Positions 22,191 to 30,789 of a stretch of DNA of 32,747 nucleotides are shown here, one piece after another. Under the pieces are notes generated by a model, which searched no databases, was not told the DNA's origin, and was given only the letters and a program-made list of their open reading frames with translations. How positions within the stretch are numbered: position 1 is the first letter of the stretch; each line of letters begins with the position of its first letter. The DNA lies in contig LNET01000057.1 in the NCBI GenBank assembly GCA_001464055.1, positions 1-32,747 on the forward strand, in the 5' to 3' direction. The DNA is from Burkholderiales bacterium Ga0077543 (lineage in GTDB: Bacteria; Pseudomonadota; Gammaproteobacteria; Burkholderiales; Burkholderiaceae_C). The translations under genes were made by a program, and so were the position numbers.

Positions 22191-24491
22191 CTATTTGCGT
22201 CGGGCGTGACGCACGCCCGCAATGCGGCCGATCTGCGTCAGCACCTGGTTCAAGCGCGCGGTGTCGGTGGTTTCCACCGTGAAGGTCATCCAGGCCGTGC
22301 CGCGGTCGCGCGCGCTCTGGGTGTGCACGCCCGTCACGTTCATCTTCTCCTTCGCGAAGGTCTCGCCGATGTCGCGCAGCAGACCCTGCCGGTCGCTGGC
22401 CTCGACCAGCACATCCAGCGGGTACAGCGCCGGCTTGTCGCTGCGCCCGAGCCCCCACTCCACGTCGATCAGGCGACCCGGGCTGCCCTGGGCCATGTGC
22501 GCCAGGTTGCTGCAGTCGCTGCGGTGGATGGCCACGCCCCGGCCGCGCGTGACGAAGCCGCGGATGTCGTCGGGCGGGGCGGGACGGCAGCAACGGGCCA
22601 GCGACGTGAGCAGCGAATCGACACCCACCACCAGCACGCCGCCGCGGCCGCCACCAGCTTCGCTGCGTGAACGGTGCAGGATCACGCGGTCCTCATCGGG
22701 CACGGGCTCGGCGGGGCGCAGCAGGTTCTCGATCGTGCGCAGCGAAAACTCGTCCTTGCCCACCACCTCGAACAGTGCATCGGCCTTGTCGAAGCCCAGT
22801 TGCTCGGCCAGCAGGTCCAGCTTCAGCGCGGTGCGGCCTTCGCGCTGCAGCAGCTTTTCGACCAGTTCGCGGCCGCGCGCGATCGTCTGCCCCTGCGCCT
22901 GGGCGTTGAACCAGGCGCGCACCTTGGCGCGTGAACGCGGGCTTTGCAGATAGCCGGCCTCGGCGTTGAGCCAGTCCAGCGAAGGCCCGCCTTCCTTGGC
23001 CGCCACCACCTCCACGGTCTGGCCCGACTGCAGCGGCGTGTTCAGCGGCACCACGCGCCCGTCGACGCGCGCGCCGCGGCAGCGGTGGCCCAGGTCGGTG
23101 TGCAGGGTGTAGGCGAAGTCCACGGGCGTGCCACCGGCCGGCAGATCGATGATGGTGGCCTGCGGCGTGAAGACGTAGATGCGGTCGTCGAAGCCGAATG
23201 CTGCCGACGGAACCACGCGTGGGTCCTGCGCCGCGGCCTGCTCCCCGGCCTGCCCATCACCCATGAAGTCGCGTTCCCAGGCCAGAAGTTCGCGCAGCAC
23301 GGCCTTGCGCGCCTCGGCCACGCGGTCCTCGAAGGGGCCCGCGGCGCTGACGCCGACATAGCCCTTCACGCCCGCTTCTTTGTACATCCAGTGGGCGGCC
23401 ACGCCATGCTCGGCGTGTTCGTGCATGGCCTGGGTGCGGATCTGCACCTCCAGCGGCCGGCCGTCGGCACCCCGCACCACGGTGTGCAGGCTCTGGTAGC
23501 CATTCGGCTTGGGCCTGGCGATGTAGTCGTCGAACTCGCCTTCCACGGGCTGCCAGGCCTCGTGCACCCGCGCCAGCACGGCATAACAGGCGGGTACGTC
23601 GGTCACCACCACGCGCAGGGCCTGGGCGTCGAACACGCGGGCATAGCTCAGGCCCTTGCCCCGCATCTTTTTCCAGATGCTGTACAGATGCTTGGGACGA
23701 CCTTGCACCTCGGCTTCCACCCCGGCCTGCTGCAGCAGGGTCTGCAACTGCTGCCGGGCGGCCTGAACCCCGCGCTCGCGTTCGGCACGCGTCTCGTCGA
23801 CCAGGCGGGCCACGCGCTGATAGTCGTCAGGCTGAAGGAACCGAAAGGCCAGGTCTTCCATTTCCCACTTGACCTGCCAGATGCCCAGCCGGTTGGCCAG
23901 AGGCGCAAACACCTGCAGCGATTCGGTGGCCAGGTCGGCCGGACAGGGCAGCTTGCTGGCCGCGTAGTACCGAAGCGTCTGCAGCCGCGAGGCCAGCCGC
24001 AGCAGCACCACGCGCAGGTCGCGCGAGAAGGCCAGCAGCATCTTGCGCACACGTTCGGTCTGCAGGGCGCGCTGGCTGCCGGCCTGCGCCGCCGCTGGCG
24101 CCTGCCGCGTGGCGCGCTGGATCTGCACCAGCTTGCGCGTCAACGCCACCAGGCTGGCATAGCTTTCGCCGAAGGCCTTGCGCACGGTCTCCTCGGGGCG
24201 CTGGAGGAAGTCGCCGGCGTAGACCAGGTAGGCCGCGGCGCACAAGGCGGGCGCCGCACCGATGCTGCGCAGAACGGCGGCGGTGCCCTCGACATGGGCG
24301 AACGCGTCTTCCCCGGTGTCCAGCCGCTGGCCGGCCAGCAAGGGTTCGGCGAAGACGCGGGCGCGGTCGAGGGTTTGCCGGTCGTCGCCCGCGGTCGGGT
24401 CGGAAACGGTCGCAGCAAGACCCGCCTGCGCTTCCTGGCTGGCCAGGTGCACCACCGCTGCCGCTGCATCGGCCGAGACCAAGGACTTCAT
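22191..24491 (-). CDS. relA: (p)ppGpp synthetase, RelA type
   Basis: A 766-residue RelA/SpoT homologue that makes (p)ppGpp from ATP and GDP/GTP on stalled ribosomes. The N-terminal hydrolase-like domain (about 40-200) lacks the His-Asp (HD) pair: the expected HD stretch reads AYLVYAGDFLQRPEETV, so hydrolysis should be dead. The synthetase domain (about 240-360) has RPKHLYSIWKKM, FDAQALRVVV, GEFDDYIARPKPNGYQSLHTVV (the EFDD-type acidic motif of RelA, not SpoT) and EVQIRTQAMHEHAEHGVAAHW. A TGS domain (VFTPQATIIDLPAGGTPVDFAY) and a C-terminal ACT domain (about 690-766) follow. It starts 25 bases after the alpha/beta hydrolase stop on the same strand. tRNA-Val follows 38 bases downstream. Confidence 0.94.
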   Translation of the reverse strand: MKSLVSADAAAAVVHLASQEAQAGLAATVSDPTAGDDRQTLDRARVFAEPLLAGQRLDTGEDAFAHVEGTAAVLRSIGAAPALCAAAYLVYAGDFLQRPEETVRKAFGESYASLVALTRKLVQIQRATRQAPAAAQAGSQRALQTERVRKMLLAFSRDLRVVLLRLASRLQTLRYYAASKLPCPADLATESLQVFAPLANRLGIWQVKWEMEDLAFRFLQPDDYQRVARLVDETRAERERGVQAARQQLQTLLQQAGVEAEVQGRPKHLYSIWKKMRGKGLSYARVFDAQALRVVVTDVPACYAVLARVHEAWQPVEGEFDDYIARPKPNGYQSLHTVVRGADGRPLEVQIRTQAMHEHAEHGVAAHWMYKEAGVKGYVGVSAAGPFEDRVAEARKAVLRELLAWERDFMGDGQAGEQAAAQDPRVVPSAAFGFDDRIYVFTPQATIIDLPAGGTPVDFAYTLHTDLGHRCRGARVDGRVVPLNTPLQSGQTVEVVAAKEGGPSLDWLNAEAGYLQSPRSRAKVRAWFNAQAQGQTIARGRELVEKLLQREGRTALKLDLLAEQLGFDKADALFEVVGKDEFSLRTIENLLRPAEPVPDEDRVILHRSRSEAGGGRGGVLVVGVDSLLTSLARCCRPAPPDDIRGFVTRGRGVAIHRSDCSNLAHMAQGSPGRLIDVEWGLGRSDKPALYPLDVLVEASDRQGLLRDIGETFAKEKMNVTGVHTQSARDRGTAWMTFTVETTDTARLNQVLTQIGRIAGVRHARRK

Positions 24492-24516
24492 GCCCTGGAG
24501 CCAGGCTGCACCGGCA

Positions 24517-25413
24517 TCAAGCCAGCAGGAACCGGCGCACCACCGCCCGCTGGTCGGCCTGCACCAGCGTCGGCGCGTGGCCCACCCCAGAGAATTCGCA
24601 CAGCCGCGCGCGCGGGCCGCGCTGCGTCATTGCCTGCGCGGTGGCAGGAGAAAGCAGGTCGGAATCGGCACCGCGCAGCAGCAGGGTCGGGCACGAGATG
24701 CGGTCATAGGCCTGCCAGAGCATGGCCTCGCCAAATGCCGCCATCTCAGGCGTGACGGCGCGAAAGGGCAAGGCAATGGCGGGGTCGTAGTGAGTCTTGA
24801 AACCCTTGCCCGATTCATGCGGCACCAGCTGCGGCCGGGTCAGTGCCAGCCACTGCTCAGGCGTATGCGGGCCAAAACCCTGGCAGACCGACCACAGCGC
24901 CGCGGCGGCTTCCTCGACCGTGGCCCAGTGGGCCGGCTCGCCCAGGTAGCGGCCGATGCGCTGCAACGAGACCGGCTCGATGGTCGGGCCCACGTCGTTC
25001 AGCACCAGCTTTCGCACCAGGCACGGCGAGCCTGCCACGGTGGGCAAGGCCGCCAGGCCCATGCCGATCAGCCCACCCATCGACGTACCCACCCAATCAA
25101 CCTGCTCTACACCCAGACGCGCCACCAGCGCCACCATGTCGGCCACGTAACTGGGAATGCCGTAGCCGGCGGGGTCGGGCAACCTGTCGCTGCGGCCGCG
25201 GCCGACCACGTCGGGGCATATCACGCGGTACTCGCCTGCCAGATCGCGTGCCAGGGTGTCGAAGTCGCGGCCCTGGCGGGTGAGCCCGTGCACGCACACC
25301 AGCACACGCGGGTTGGCCGGGTCTCCCCAGGCCCAGTAGGCCATGCCGTGCAGGCCCTTGGCGTCCAGGCAGTTCAGGTGGTGCAGGGTGGGTTCGGTCG
25401 TGGCTTGGGTCAT
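24517..25413 (-). CDS. Alpha/beta-fold hydrolase, substrate unknown
   Basis: A 298-residue cytoplasmic alpha/beta hydrolase. Visible elements are the oxyanion-loop VLVCVHGLTRQGRDFD (37-52), the strand CPDVVGRGRSD (66-76), the nucleophile elbow WVGTSMGGLIG with Ser111, a GADSDLLSP segment near the likely catalytic Asp, and GVGHAPTL with the likely catalytic His. No signal peptide. ATG 25413 (MTQATTEPTLHHLNCLD) is chosen over an upstream open frame. It is divergent from the 3-hydroxybutyrate dehydrogenase-like gene with 52 bases between starts, and upstream of relA with 25 bases between. The bdhA neighbour suggests a possible role in hydroxybutyrate ester or oligomer cleavage, but this is only inference. 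Confidence 0.85.
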   Translation of the reverse strand: MTQATTEPTLHHLNCLDAKGLHGMAYWAWGDPANPRVLVCVHGLTRQGRDFDTLARDLAGEYRVICPDVVGRGRSDRLPDPAGYGIPSYVADMVALVARLGVEQVDWVGTSMGGLIGMGLAALPTVAGSPCLVRKLVLNDVGPTIEPVSLQRIGRYLGEPAHWATVEEAAAALWSVCQGFGPHTPEQWLALTRPQLVPHESGKGFKTHYDPAIALPFRAVTPEMAAFGEAMLWQAYDRISCPTLLLRGADSDLLSPATAQAMTQRGPRARLCEFSGVGHAPTLVQADQRAVVRRFLLA

Positions 25414-25465
25414 GCGGCGCCCTTGATAATCGGGACATCGTATCAACGCATCGACGGGAGAACAC

Positions 25466-26248
25466 ATGCTCAAGGGCAAGACAGCGCTCATCACCGGCTC
25501 CACCAGCGGCATCGGCCTGGGCATGGCCCGGACGCTGGCCGCGCAGGGTGCGCACATCATGCTGAATGGTTTCGGTGACAAGGACGCCGCCATCGCCGAG
25601 GTGCGTGCCGTGGCCGCAACCCATGGCGGCCGGGTGGCCTACCATGGCGCCGACATGAGTCAGCCCGCGCAGATTGAAGCCATGGTGCGCGAATGCGAAC
25701 GCGAGTTCGGCGCTGTCGACATCCTGGTGAACAACGCCGGCATCCAGCACGTGGCCTTGATCGAGGACTTCCCGGTGGAGCGCTGGGACGCCATCATCGC
25801 CATCAACCTCAACTCGGCCTTCCACACGCTGCGCGCCGCCTTGCCTGGCATGAAGTCACGAGGCTGGGGCCGGGTGATCAACGTCGCTTCGGCGCATGGA
25901 CTGGTAGCTTCAGCGCAGAAGAGCGCCTACGTTGCAGCCAAGCATGGTCTGGTGGGCATGACCAAGTCGGTGGCTCTGGAATGTGCGACCACGCCTGTCA
26001 CCGTCAATGCCATCTGCCCGGGCTGGGTGCTCACGCCGCTGGTGCAAAAGCAGATCGACGCCCGCGCCGCCGCCAATGGCACGACGGCGGCTGAAGAGGA
26101 GATCAAGCTCCTGGGCGAAAAACAGCCTTCGCTGAAGTTCACCACGCCTGAACAGCTGGGTGAACTGGCGGTGTTCCTGTGTTCCCCTGCCGCGCAGAAT
26201 GTGCGCGGGGTTGCCTGGGCCGTCGATGGGGGCTGGACAGCCAAGTAG
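25466..26248 (+). CDS. bdhA: 3-hydroxybutyrate dehydrogenase (SDR family)
   Basis: A 260-residue short-chain dehydrogenase. The NAD-binding GSTSGIG lies at 11-17, the NNAG motif at 89-92, and the catalytic Ser142, Tyr155 and Lys159 in VASAHGLVASAQKSAYVAAKHG. The strand-end ICPGWVLTPLVQKQID and the C-terminal LGEKQPSLKFTTPEQLGELAVFL match 3-hydroxybutyrate dehydrogenases rather than generic SDRs. The enzyme oxidises D-3-hydroxybutyrate to acetoacetate, a step in polyhydroxybutyrate use. A GGGAG site precedes ATG 25466. Its stop is 6 bases from the convergent SIMPL-domain gene stop. Confidence 0.88.
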   Translation: MLKGKTALITGSTSGIGLGMARTLAAQGAHIMLNGFGDKDAAIAEVRAVAATHGGRVAYHGADMSQPAQIEAMVRECEREFGAVDILVNNAGIQHVALIEDFPVERWDAIIAINLNSAFHTLRAALPGMKSRGWGRVINVASAHGLVASAQKSAYVAAKHGLVGMTKSVALECATTPVTVNAICPGWVLTPLVQKQIDARAAANGTTAAEEEIKLLGEKQPSLKFTTPEQLGELAVFLCSPAAQNVRGVAWAVDGGWTAK

Positions 26249-26254
26249 GCACGG

Positions 26255-27031
26255 TTACTTCGCCAACTGCACGGTGCCGCTGACGTTGACCGTGACCTGG
26301 GCGTTGCCGGCCTCCGTCGGCAAGGGATTGTCGGCCATGACCATGCTGCTGGCCTGGGCACGCATCATGTTGCGCACCACCGGCTGGCCGGGCTCGTCGC
26401 CCGACACCGACACCTCGCGCAGGGTGTAGCTGCCCATGCCGAAGGCCTGCGTCACGGCGCCTGCGCGTTCACGGAAGCGGGCGATGGCCTGGGCCGTGAC
26501 ATCGGCCTCGACCTTGTCGCGGGCCTGACGTGACAGTGAAAAACTCAGGCGCGACACCGTCAGCGTGCCGATGCGGCCGACCAGCGAGGTGATGGCCGCG
26601 GTGTCCCGACCCTGGATCAGCAGCTCGACATTGCCTTGCCAGCCGGTGATGCCGCCCGGCACCGCCGCGCCGCTGCTGCGCTGCTGCGGCGGTGCATAAC
26701 GCGGGAACAAGGAAAAAGCGCCGCTCTGCACTTCCAGCTGACCAGGCTTCGCGGCCTTGCGCGCTTCGGTGAGAGCGGCGTCCAGCGCCTGACGCAACTG
26801 GGCCTGGACAGCGTTGGCATCGGGGCCTTCGCGACTGGTCGACAGCACCAGTGTCAGCCAGTCGTTGGCCACTTCGACCGAGGCGCTGGCAGAAAGCGCC
26901 ACCACGTTAGCCAGCGGTGCGGCGGGAGCGGGCTGCGCAAGCGCCGGCGCCGCAGCCGTGGCCAGGGCCAGCAGGCTGGCCAGCCACAGCAAGCGGGAGC
27001 GAATGCGGGAATGGGCAAATGGCTTGGTCAT
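26255..27031 (-). CDS. SIMPL (DUF541) domain exported protein
   Basis: A 258-residue protein with a clear signal peptide (RLLWLASLLALATAAAPALA, likely cut near residue 33). The mature part has the SIMPL/DUF541 layout: VVALSASASVEVANDWLTLVLSTS, an amphipathic helix with VQAQLRQALDAALTEARKAA, GWQGNVELLIQGRD, and the C-terminal MGSYTLREVSVSG with ANPLPTEAGN-like VMADNPLPTEAGNAQVTVNVSGTVQL. These are periplasmic or outer-membrane-associated proteins of unclear function, often stress-linked. ATG 27031 (MTKPFAHSRIR) gives a normal signal peptide; upstream codons are ignored. Convergent with bdhA; divergent from ompR with 192 bases between. Confidence 0.88.
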   Translation of the reverse strand: MTKPFAHSRIRSRLLWLASLLALATAAAPALAQPAPAAPLANVVALSASASVEVANDWLTLVLSTSREGPDANAVQAQLRQALDAALTEARKAAKPGQLEVQSGAFSLFPRYAPPQQRSSGAAVPGGITGWQGNVELLIQGRDTAAITSLVGRIGTLTVSRLSFSLSRQARDKVEADVTAQAIARFRERAGAVTQAFGMGSYTLREVSVSGDEPGQPVVRNMMRAQASSMVMADNPLPTEAGNAQVTVNVSGTVQLAK

Positions 27032-27141
27032 CTCAGGAAGGCTCCAGGTCGAAGGTAGGAACGCGCGTACAGGCTTGGAGCGTACTCTGCGCGTGCCGTC
27101 GTTCACGCCCGCCCGCCTTCAAGTAGCAGCGGCGCGCAAGT

Positions 27142-27211
27142 TCTGTTACAGGAAGTCAGGCTTTGCGAAAAGCGCCGGCGCACGCGACGCACAATGCGTC
27201 TGTTACATATT
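27142..27211 (+). promoter_or_regulatory. Repeated TCTGTTACA boxes upstream of ompR
   Basis: TCTGTTACA occurs at 27142-27150 and 27199-27207, 57 bases apart; the second continues as GTTACATATT (27202-27211), which equals part of the OmpR F1 site of E. coli ompF as I recall it. The second copy ends next to the GGAG ribosome-binding site of ompR, so a bound protein would repress. Autoregulation is inferred; no promoter hexamers were confidently placed. Confidence 0.4.
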
Positions 27212-27223
27212 TTGGAGCCGCCT

Positions 27224-27958
27224 ATGAATAACCCGACCGCAGCCCGCGCCGACCGCGTCGTCGTCGTCGACGACGACGCCCGCATCCGCGACCTGTTGCG
27301 CCGCTACCTTTCGCAGGAAGGTTTCGACGTGCTGCTGGCCGAAGATGCCAAGGCGCTGAACCGCGTGCTCACACGCGAAACCGTCGACCTCATCGTGCTC
27401 GACCTGATGCTGCCAGGCGAGGACGGCCTGTCGATCTGCCGCCGCCTGCGTGCCGCCGGCGACAGCACGCCCATCATCATGCTCACCGCCAAGGTCGAGG
27501 ACGTGGACCGCATCGTCGGCCTGGAAGTGGGCGCCGACGACTACCTGCCCAAGCCCTTCAACCCTCGTGAACTGCTGGCCCGCATCCACGCCGTGCTGCG
27601 CCGTCGACCCACTCCCGAGGCACCCGGCGCACCGTCCAAGGAGGCTGCGGTCGTGAACTTCGGTCCGTTCGAGTTCGATCTGGCGCAGCGCCGCCTTTCG
27701 AAGAGCGGCGAGCAGATCGCCTTGACCACGGGCGAATTCAGCATGCTGAAAGCCCTGGTGCGCCACCCGCGCCAGCCCCTTTCGCGCGACAAGCTGGCGC
27801 AGCTGGCCCGTGGCCGCGAATTCGAGCCTTTCGACCGCAGCCTGGACGTGCAGATTTCCCGGCTCCGCAAGATGCTGGAACCCGATCCGGCCCAGCCTAG
27901 GTACATTCAGACGGTCTGGGGCGTAGGCTATGTCTTCGTGCCCGACGGCGCCAGCTGA
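27224..27958 (+). CDS. ompR: Response regulator, OmpR type
   Basis: A 244-residue response regulator. The receiver domain (about 10-125) has acidic Asp16-Asp18 (VVVVDDDAR), phosphoacceptor Asp60 (IVLDLMLPGEDG), Thr88 (IIMLTAK) and Lys110 (YLPKPFNPRELLAR). The C-terminal winged helix (about 145-242) has FGPFEFDLAQRRL, LTTGEFSMLKALVRHP, SRDKLAQLARGREFEPFDRSLDVQISRLRK and YIQTVWGVGYVFVPDG; the ARGREFEPFDRS stretch is characteristic of OmpR. ATG 27224 sits 7 bases after GGAG. Its stop is 49 bases before the kinase gene, so the two form one operon. It should control porin or envelope genes in response to osmotic or acid stress; targets are not in the window. Confidence 0.93.
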   Translation: MNNPTAARADRVVVVDDDARIRDLLRRYLSQEGFDVLLAEDAKALNRVLTRETVDLIVLDLMLPGEDGLSICRRLRAAGDSTPIIMLTAKVEDVDRIVGLEVGADDYLPKPFNPRELLARIHAVLRRRPTPEAPGAPSKEAAVVNFGPFEFDLAQRRLSKSGEQIALTTGEFSMLKALVRHPRQPLSRDKLAQLARGREFEPFDRSLDVQISRLRKMLEPDPAQPRYIQTVWGVGYVFVPDGAS

Positions 27959-28007
27959 GCCCTCTCGGCCTGCGCCCTGTTGAACTCTGCACGTCACCAC
28001 CGACACC

Positions 28008-29339
28008 TTGCGAAGCACTGCCCTGCCCGGGCTCAGCCTCTTCTGGCGCACCTTCTTCCTGCTGGCCGTGCTGCTGGCCGGCGGCATCTTTGCATGGGTG
28101 CAGACCCTGCGCGCGCTGGAATTCGAACCGCGTGCGGTACAGGCGGCGCAGCAGACTGCGGGCCTGGTGAACTTGTCGCGTGCCGCTTTGATGCAGGCCG
28201 ACGGCATCAACCGCGTCGCGCTGCTGAAGACGATCGAGGCCCGCGCCGCGATCCAGGTGCGACCGCGTGAACCCGGCGACCGCTGGCAAAGCTACGAGGT
28301 CGACCGCTTCACCCGCCGCGTCGGCGAAGAGCTGCGCGCGGTGCTGGGCCCCGACGCCGTGGTGGCCAGCAGTGTGAACGGCCGCCCTGGCATGTGGGTG
28401 GGCTTCTCCATCGACCGCGACAACTACTGGCTGCAAGCCGAAGCCACCCATACCGGGCCGCTGAAGCGCGGGACCTGGTTCGTCTGGATCGGCATTGCGC
28501 TGCTGGCCACCCTGGTGGGCTCGGTGGCTATTGCCAGCCTGATCAATCGGCCCTTGCGGCAGTTGTCGTTTGCAGCCAGCCGCATCCGTGAAGGCGACCT
28601 GGACTCACGCCTGGACGAAAACACCCTCACCAGCGAAATTCGCGAAGTCAACCGTGGCTTCAACCGCATGGCGCGCGAGCTCGCGCGGGTGGAAGAAGAC
28701 CGCGCCGTGATGCTGGCCGGCATCAGCCACGACCTGCGCACCCCGCTGGCGCGGCTGCGGCTGGAAACCGAGATGAGCGTGTCCGACGAAGACGCCAAGG
28801 CGAACATGGCGCTGGACATCGACCAGCTCGACGCCATCATCGACAAGTTCATGGATTACGCCCGCCCGGGCGAAACCATGTTGCGCCCGGTGCATGTGTC
28901 CCAGCTCATCGACCGCGAAATGGCGCTGTTCCGCGACCCCACGCAGATCCGCATCACCAGCCGCGTGGCCATCGACCTGGAAGTGCTGGCCGACGAGACC
29001 GAACTCGGGCGGGTCTTCGGCAACCTGTTCGAAAACGCACGGCGTTACGGCCGCGGCACCTACACCGGTGTCGCCGACGTCACCATCACCTACCAGAAGA
29101 CCGGCCCCTGGGCGATCATCAGCGTGCGTGACCAAGGCTCGGGCGTGGCCCCCGAGAAGCTGTCGCAGCTGACCACCCCCTTTTTCCGCGGCGACGCCGC
29201 GCGCACCGCTGCCACCGGTGCCGGACTGGGCCTGGCCATCGTCGACAAGAGCATGCACCGCATGGGTGGCAGCCTGGAACTGGCCAACGCGCCCGACGGC
29301 GGCCTGGTGGCGCACCTGCGCCTGAAGCGGGTGCTGTAG
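28008..29339 (+). CDS. envZ: Sensor histidine kinase, EnvZ type
   Basis: A 443-residue inner-membrane kinase. Membrane spans at about 12-34 (FWRTFFLLAVLLAGGIFAWVQTL) and 157-179 enclose a periplasmic domain of about 120 residues. A HAMP segment (INRPLRQLSFAASRIREGDLDSRL) leads to the dimerisation domain with phosphoacceptor His241 in AGISHDLRTPLARLRLETEMS. The ATPase domain has the N-box ELGRVFGNLFENARRYG, DQGSGVAPEKL (G1) and GAGLGLAIVDKSMHRMGG (G2). The start is TTG 28008; no strong ribosome-binding site is seen and no upstream in-frame ATG exists before a stop, but the N-terminus fits the family. It follows ompR by 49 bases and should phosphorylate it. Confidence 0.92.
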   Translation: MRSTALPGLSLFWRTFFLLAVLLAGGIFAWVQTLRALEFEPRAVQAAQQTAGLVNLSRAALMQADGINRVALLKTIEARAAIQVRPREPGDRWQSYEVDRFTRRVGEELRAVLGPDAVVASSVNGRPGMWVGFSIDRDNYWLQAEATHTGPLKRGTWFVWIGIALLATLVGSVAIASLINRPLRQLSFAASRIREGDLDSRLDENTLTSEIREVNRGFNRMARELARVEEDRAVMLAGISHDLRTPLARLRLETEMSVSDEDAKANMALDIDQLDAIIDKFMDYARPGETMLRPVHVSQLIDREMALFRDPTQIRITSRVAIDLEVLADETELGRVFGNLFENARRYGRGTYTGVADVTITYQKTGPWAIISVRDQGSGVAPEKLSQLTTPFFRGDAARTAATGAGLGLAIVDKSMHRMGGSLELANAPDGGLVAHLRLKRVL

Positions 29340-29389
29340 GCGGGGCGCCAGCGCAGCGCTTGAGCCCGCAAGGCCGGTCGTCGCAAATC

Positions 29390-29407
29390 AGGGCGGTTCA
29401 GCCCTTT
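29390..29407. terminator. Weak hairpin between envZ and ispF
   Basis: AGGGC (29390-29394) and GCCCT (29401-29405) form a 5-bp stem with a 6-base loop and only three T residues (29405-29407) after it. It sits in the 105-base gap where envZ and ispF transcription converge. It could act as a weak bidirectional terminator, but the stem is short for a GC-rich genome and this is uncertain. Confidence 0.3.
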
Positions 29408-29444
29408 GTCAGCTTGCAGCGGTCTCTCCCGGTGCGGCCTGGAC

Positions 29445-29948
29445 TCAGGGCGGCGACGGCGTGACGGCCATCAGCAGACACACCGCCCGCGCCTCGATGG
29501 CCCGGCCTTCACCCACCGGGCCCATCTTTTCCGCCGTCTTGGCCTTCACGTTCACCGCCGCCAGCGGCAAGGACAGCGCTGCTGCGATGCGTTCGCACAT
29601 CGCCGGGATGTGCGCCGCCAGCTTCGGCGCCTGCGCGACGATCGTGCTGTCGATGTTGACGATGACCCAGCCCGCGCCCTGGACCCGGCGTGCGGCTTCG
29701 ACCAGCAAGGCCAGCGAATCGGCGCCACGGAAGGCAGGGTCGGTGTCGGGAAAGTGGCGGCCGATGTCGCCAAGCGCCGCCGCCCCCAGCAAGGCGTCGG
29801 TGATGGCGTGCAGCAGGGCATCGGCATCGGAGTGACCCAGCAGGCCATGGCTGTGCGGAATGGTGACACCTCCCAGCACCAGCGGCCGGCCGCTGACGAG
29901 CTGGTGCGTGTCCCAGCCTTCGCCGATGCGCAGGGCGGACGGGTTCAT
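29445..29948 (-). CDS. ispF: 2-C-methyl-D-erythritol 2,4-cyclodiphosphate synthase
   Basis: A 167-residue enzyme of the MEP isoprenoid pathway that cyclises CDP-methylerythritol 2-phosphate, releasing CMP. Family motifs are [21 protein letters not shown] (metal ligands Asp13 and His15), [56 protein letters not shown] and [17 protein letters not shown]. The frame is open upstream, but ATG 29948 is the family start and overlaps the ispD stop (ATGA). Standard length. The pair ispD-ispF is translated in tandem. Confidence 0.95.
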   Translation of the reverse strand: MNPSALRIGEGWDTHQLVSGRPLVLGGVTIPHSHGLLGHSDADALLHAITDALLGAAALGDIGRHFPDTDPAFRGADSLALLVEAARRVQGAGWVIVNIDSTIVAQAPKLAAHIPAMCERIAAALSLPLAAVNVKAKTAEKMGPVGEGRAIEARAVCLLMAVTPSPP

Positions 29949-30685
29949 CGTGTCTCCAGGAGGCGGCGCGCCAGGTCGAAGTCGGCAGGCCAGGTGACTT
30001 TCAGGTTTTCCATGTCGCCAGGCACCAGGCGTGGTTCCAGGCCCAGATGCTCGATGGCGCTGGCTTCGTCGGTGATGTCGGCACCGGCTTCGGCGGCAGC
30101 CTGAAGCGCCCGCTGCAACAGGCCCAGGCGGAACATCTGCGGCGTCTGAGCCGCCCACTTCCCGGCCCGCGGCACTGTCTTTGCAGCGCGGCCGCTGCGC
30201 TGCGCGTCTTCGTCCTTCAGGGTGTCGGCCAGGGGCAGTGCAAGCAGGCCGCCCACGGCATCGTCCAGACAGACGTCGATGAGGCGGTCGACCCAGGCCG
30301 GGCGCAGCAGGCAGCGCGCGGCGTCGTGCACCAGCACCCAGTCGGTGTCCAGCGCGCCGCGGTCGCGCAGTTCCTGCAGCCCACCGGCAACGGTGGCGGC
30401 GCGGGTGGCACCACCCCGTCGCGACAACCAGCCGGCGAAGGCGGGCACGCAGTCTTCGAATCGAGTGTCGTCGGGCGCCAGCACCACCAAAGTCGCCGTC
30501 AGCCGCCTCACCTCGGCCAGTGCTGCCAGCGCATGCGCCACGACCGGCAAGCCCGACAAGACGGCGTATTGCTTCGGCCCGCCAACCCCCGCACGCAGGC
30601 CGATGCCCGCACAGGGCACCAGCGCGAAGCAGCGCGGCAGGGGCTCGGCGGCTGCGGGTTCTGTGGCGTGCGGCAGCGCAGACAT
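29945..30685 (-). CDS. ispD: 2-C-methyl-D-erythritol 4-phosphate cytidylyltransferase
   Basis: A 246-residue enzyme that attaches CMP to methylerythritol 4-phosphate, the step two before IspF. The CTP-binding loop reads [22 protein letters not shown] (family: PAAGxGxRxGxxxPKQY; here Cys replaces the first Ala). [13 protein letters not shown] is the conserved VHDAARP site with an insertion-like change, and [29 protein letters not shown] and [14 protein letters not shown] are typical. It begins at ATG 30685, close to a palindromic -10-like sequence at 30692-30703, and overlaps ispF by four bases. Divergent from mfd. Confidence 0.94.
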   Translation of the reverse strand: MSALPHATEPAAAEPLPRCFALVPCAGIGLRAGVGGPKQYAVLSGLPVVAHALAALAEVRRLTATLVVLAPDDTRFEDCVPAFAGWLSRRGGATRAATVAGGLQELRDRGALDTDWVLVHDAARCLLRPAWVDRLIDVCLDDAVGGLLALPLADTLKDEDAQRSGRAAKTVPRAGKWAAQTPQMFRLGLLQRALQAAAEAGADITDEASAIEHLGLEPRLVPGDMENLKVTWPADFDLARRLLETR

Positions 30686-30691
30686 CCGGCG

Positions 30692-30703
30692 GATTCTAGA
30701 ATC
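30692..30703. promoter_or_regulatory. Palindromic GATTCTAGAATC, possible shared -10 of ispD and mfd
   Basis: A perfect 12-base palindrome in the ispD-mfd gap. Each strand presents TAGAAT, a 4-of-6 match to the -10 consensus, facing outwards: minus-strand TAGAAT (30693-30698) close to the ispD ATG, and plus-strand TAGAAT (30697-30702). Symmetric, overlapping -10 elements are known for bidirectional bacterial promoters. The -35 regions are weak on both sides, so this is tentative. Confidence 0.4.
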
Positions 30704-30727
30704 TGGGTGGCTGCTGAAAATTTTTCA

Positions 30728-30765
30728 CGCCCCGCCGCATCCCTGGTGGGGCGGTTTGCTTTTTT
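30728..30765 (+). terminator. Intrinsic terminator upstream of mfd
   Basis: CGCCCCGCC (30728-30736) pairs with GGTGGGGCG (30745-30753), nine base pairs with one G-U around an 8-base loop, followed by GTTTGCTTTTTT. It has the full form of a Rho-independent terminator on the plus strand, yet no plus-strand gene lies upstream (ispD and ispF run the other way). It ends 24 bases before the mfd ATG, so it would act as an attenuator of mfd or the end of a short RNA. Confidence 0.8.
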
Positions 30766-30789
30766 CCGCGGCTTCGCACCTCATTTCGC

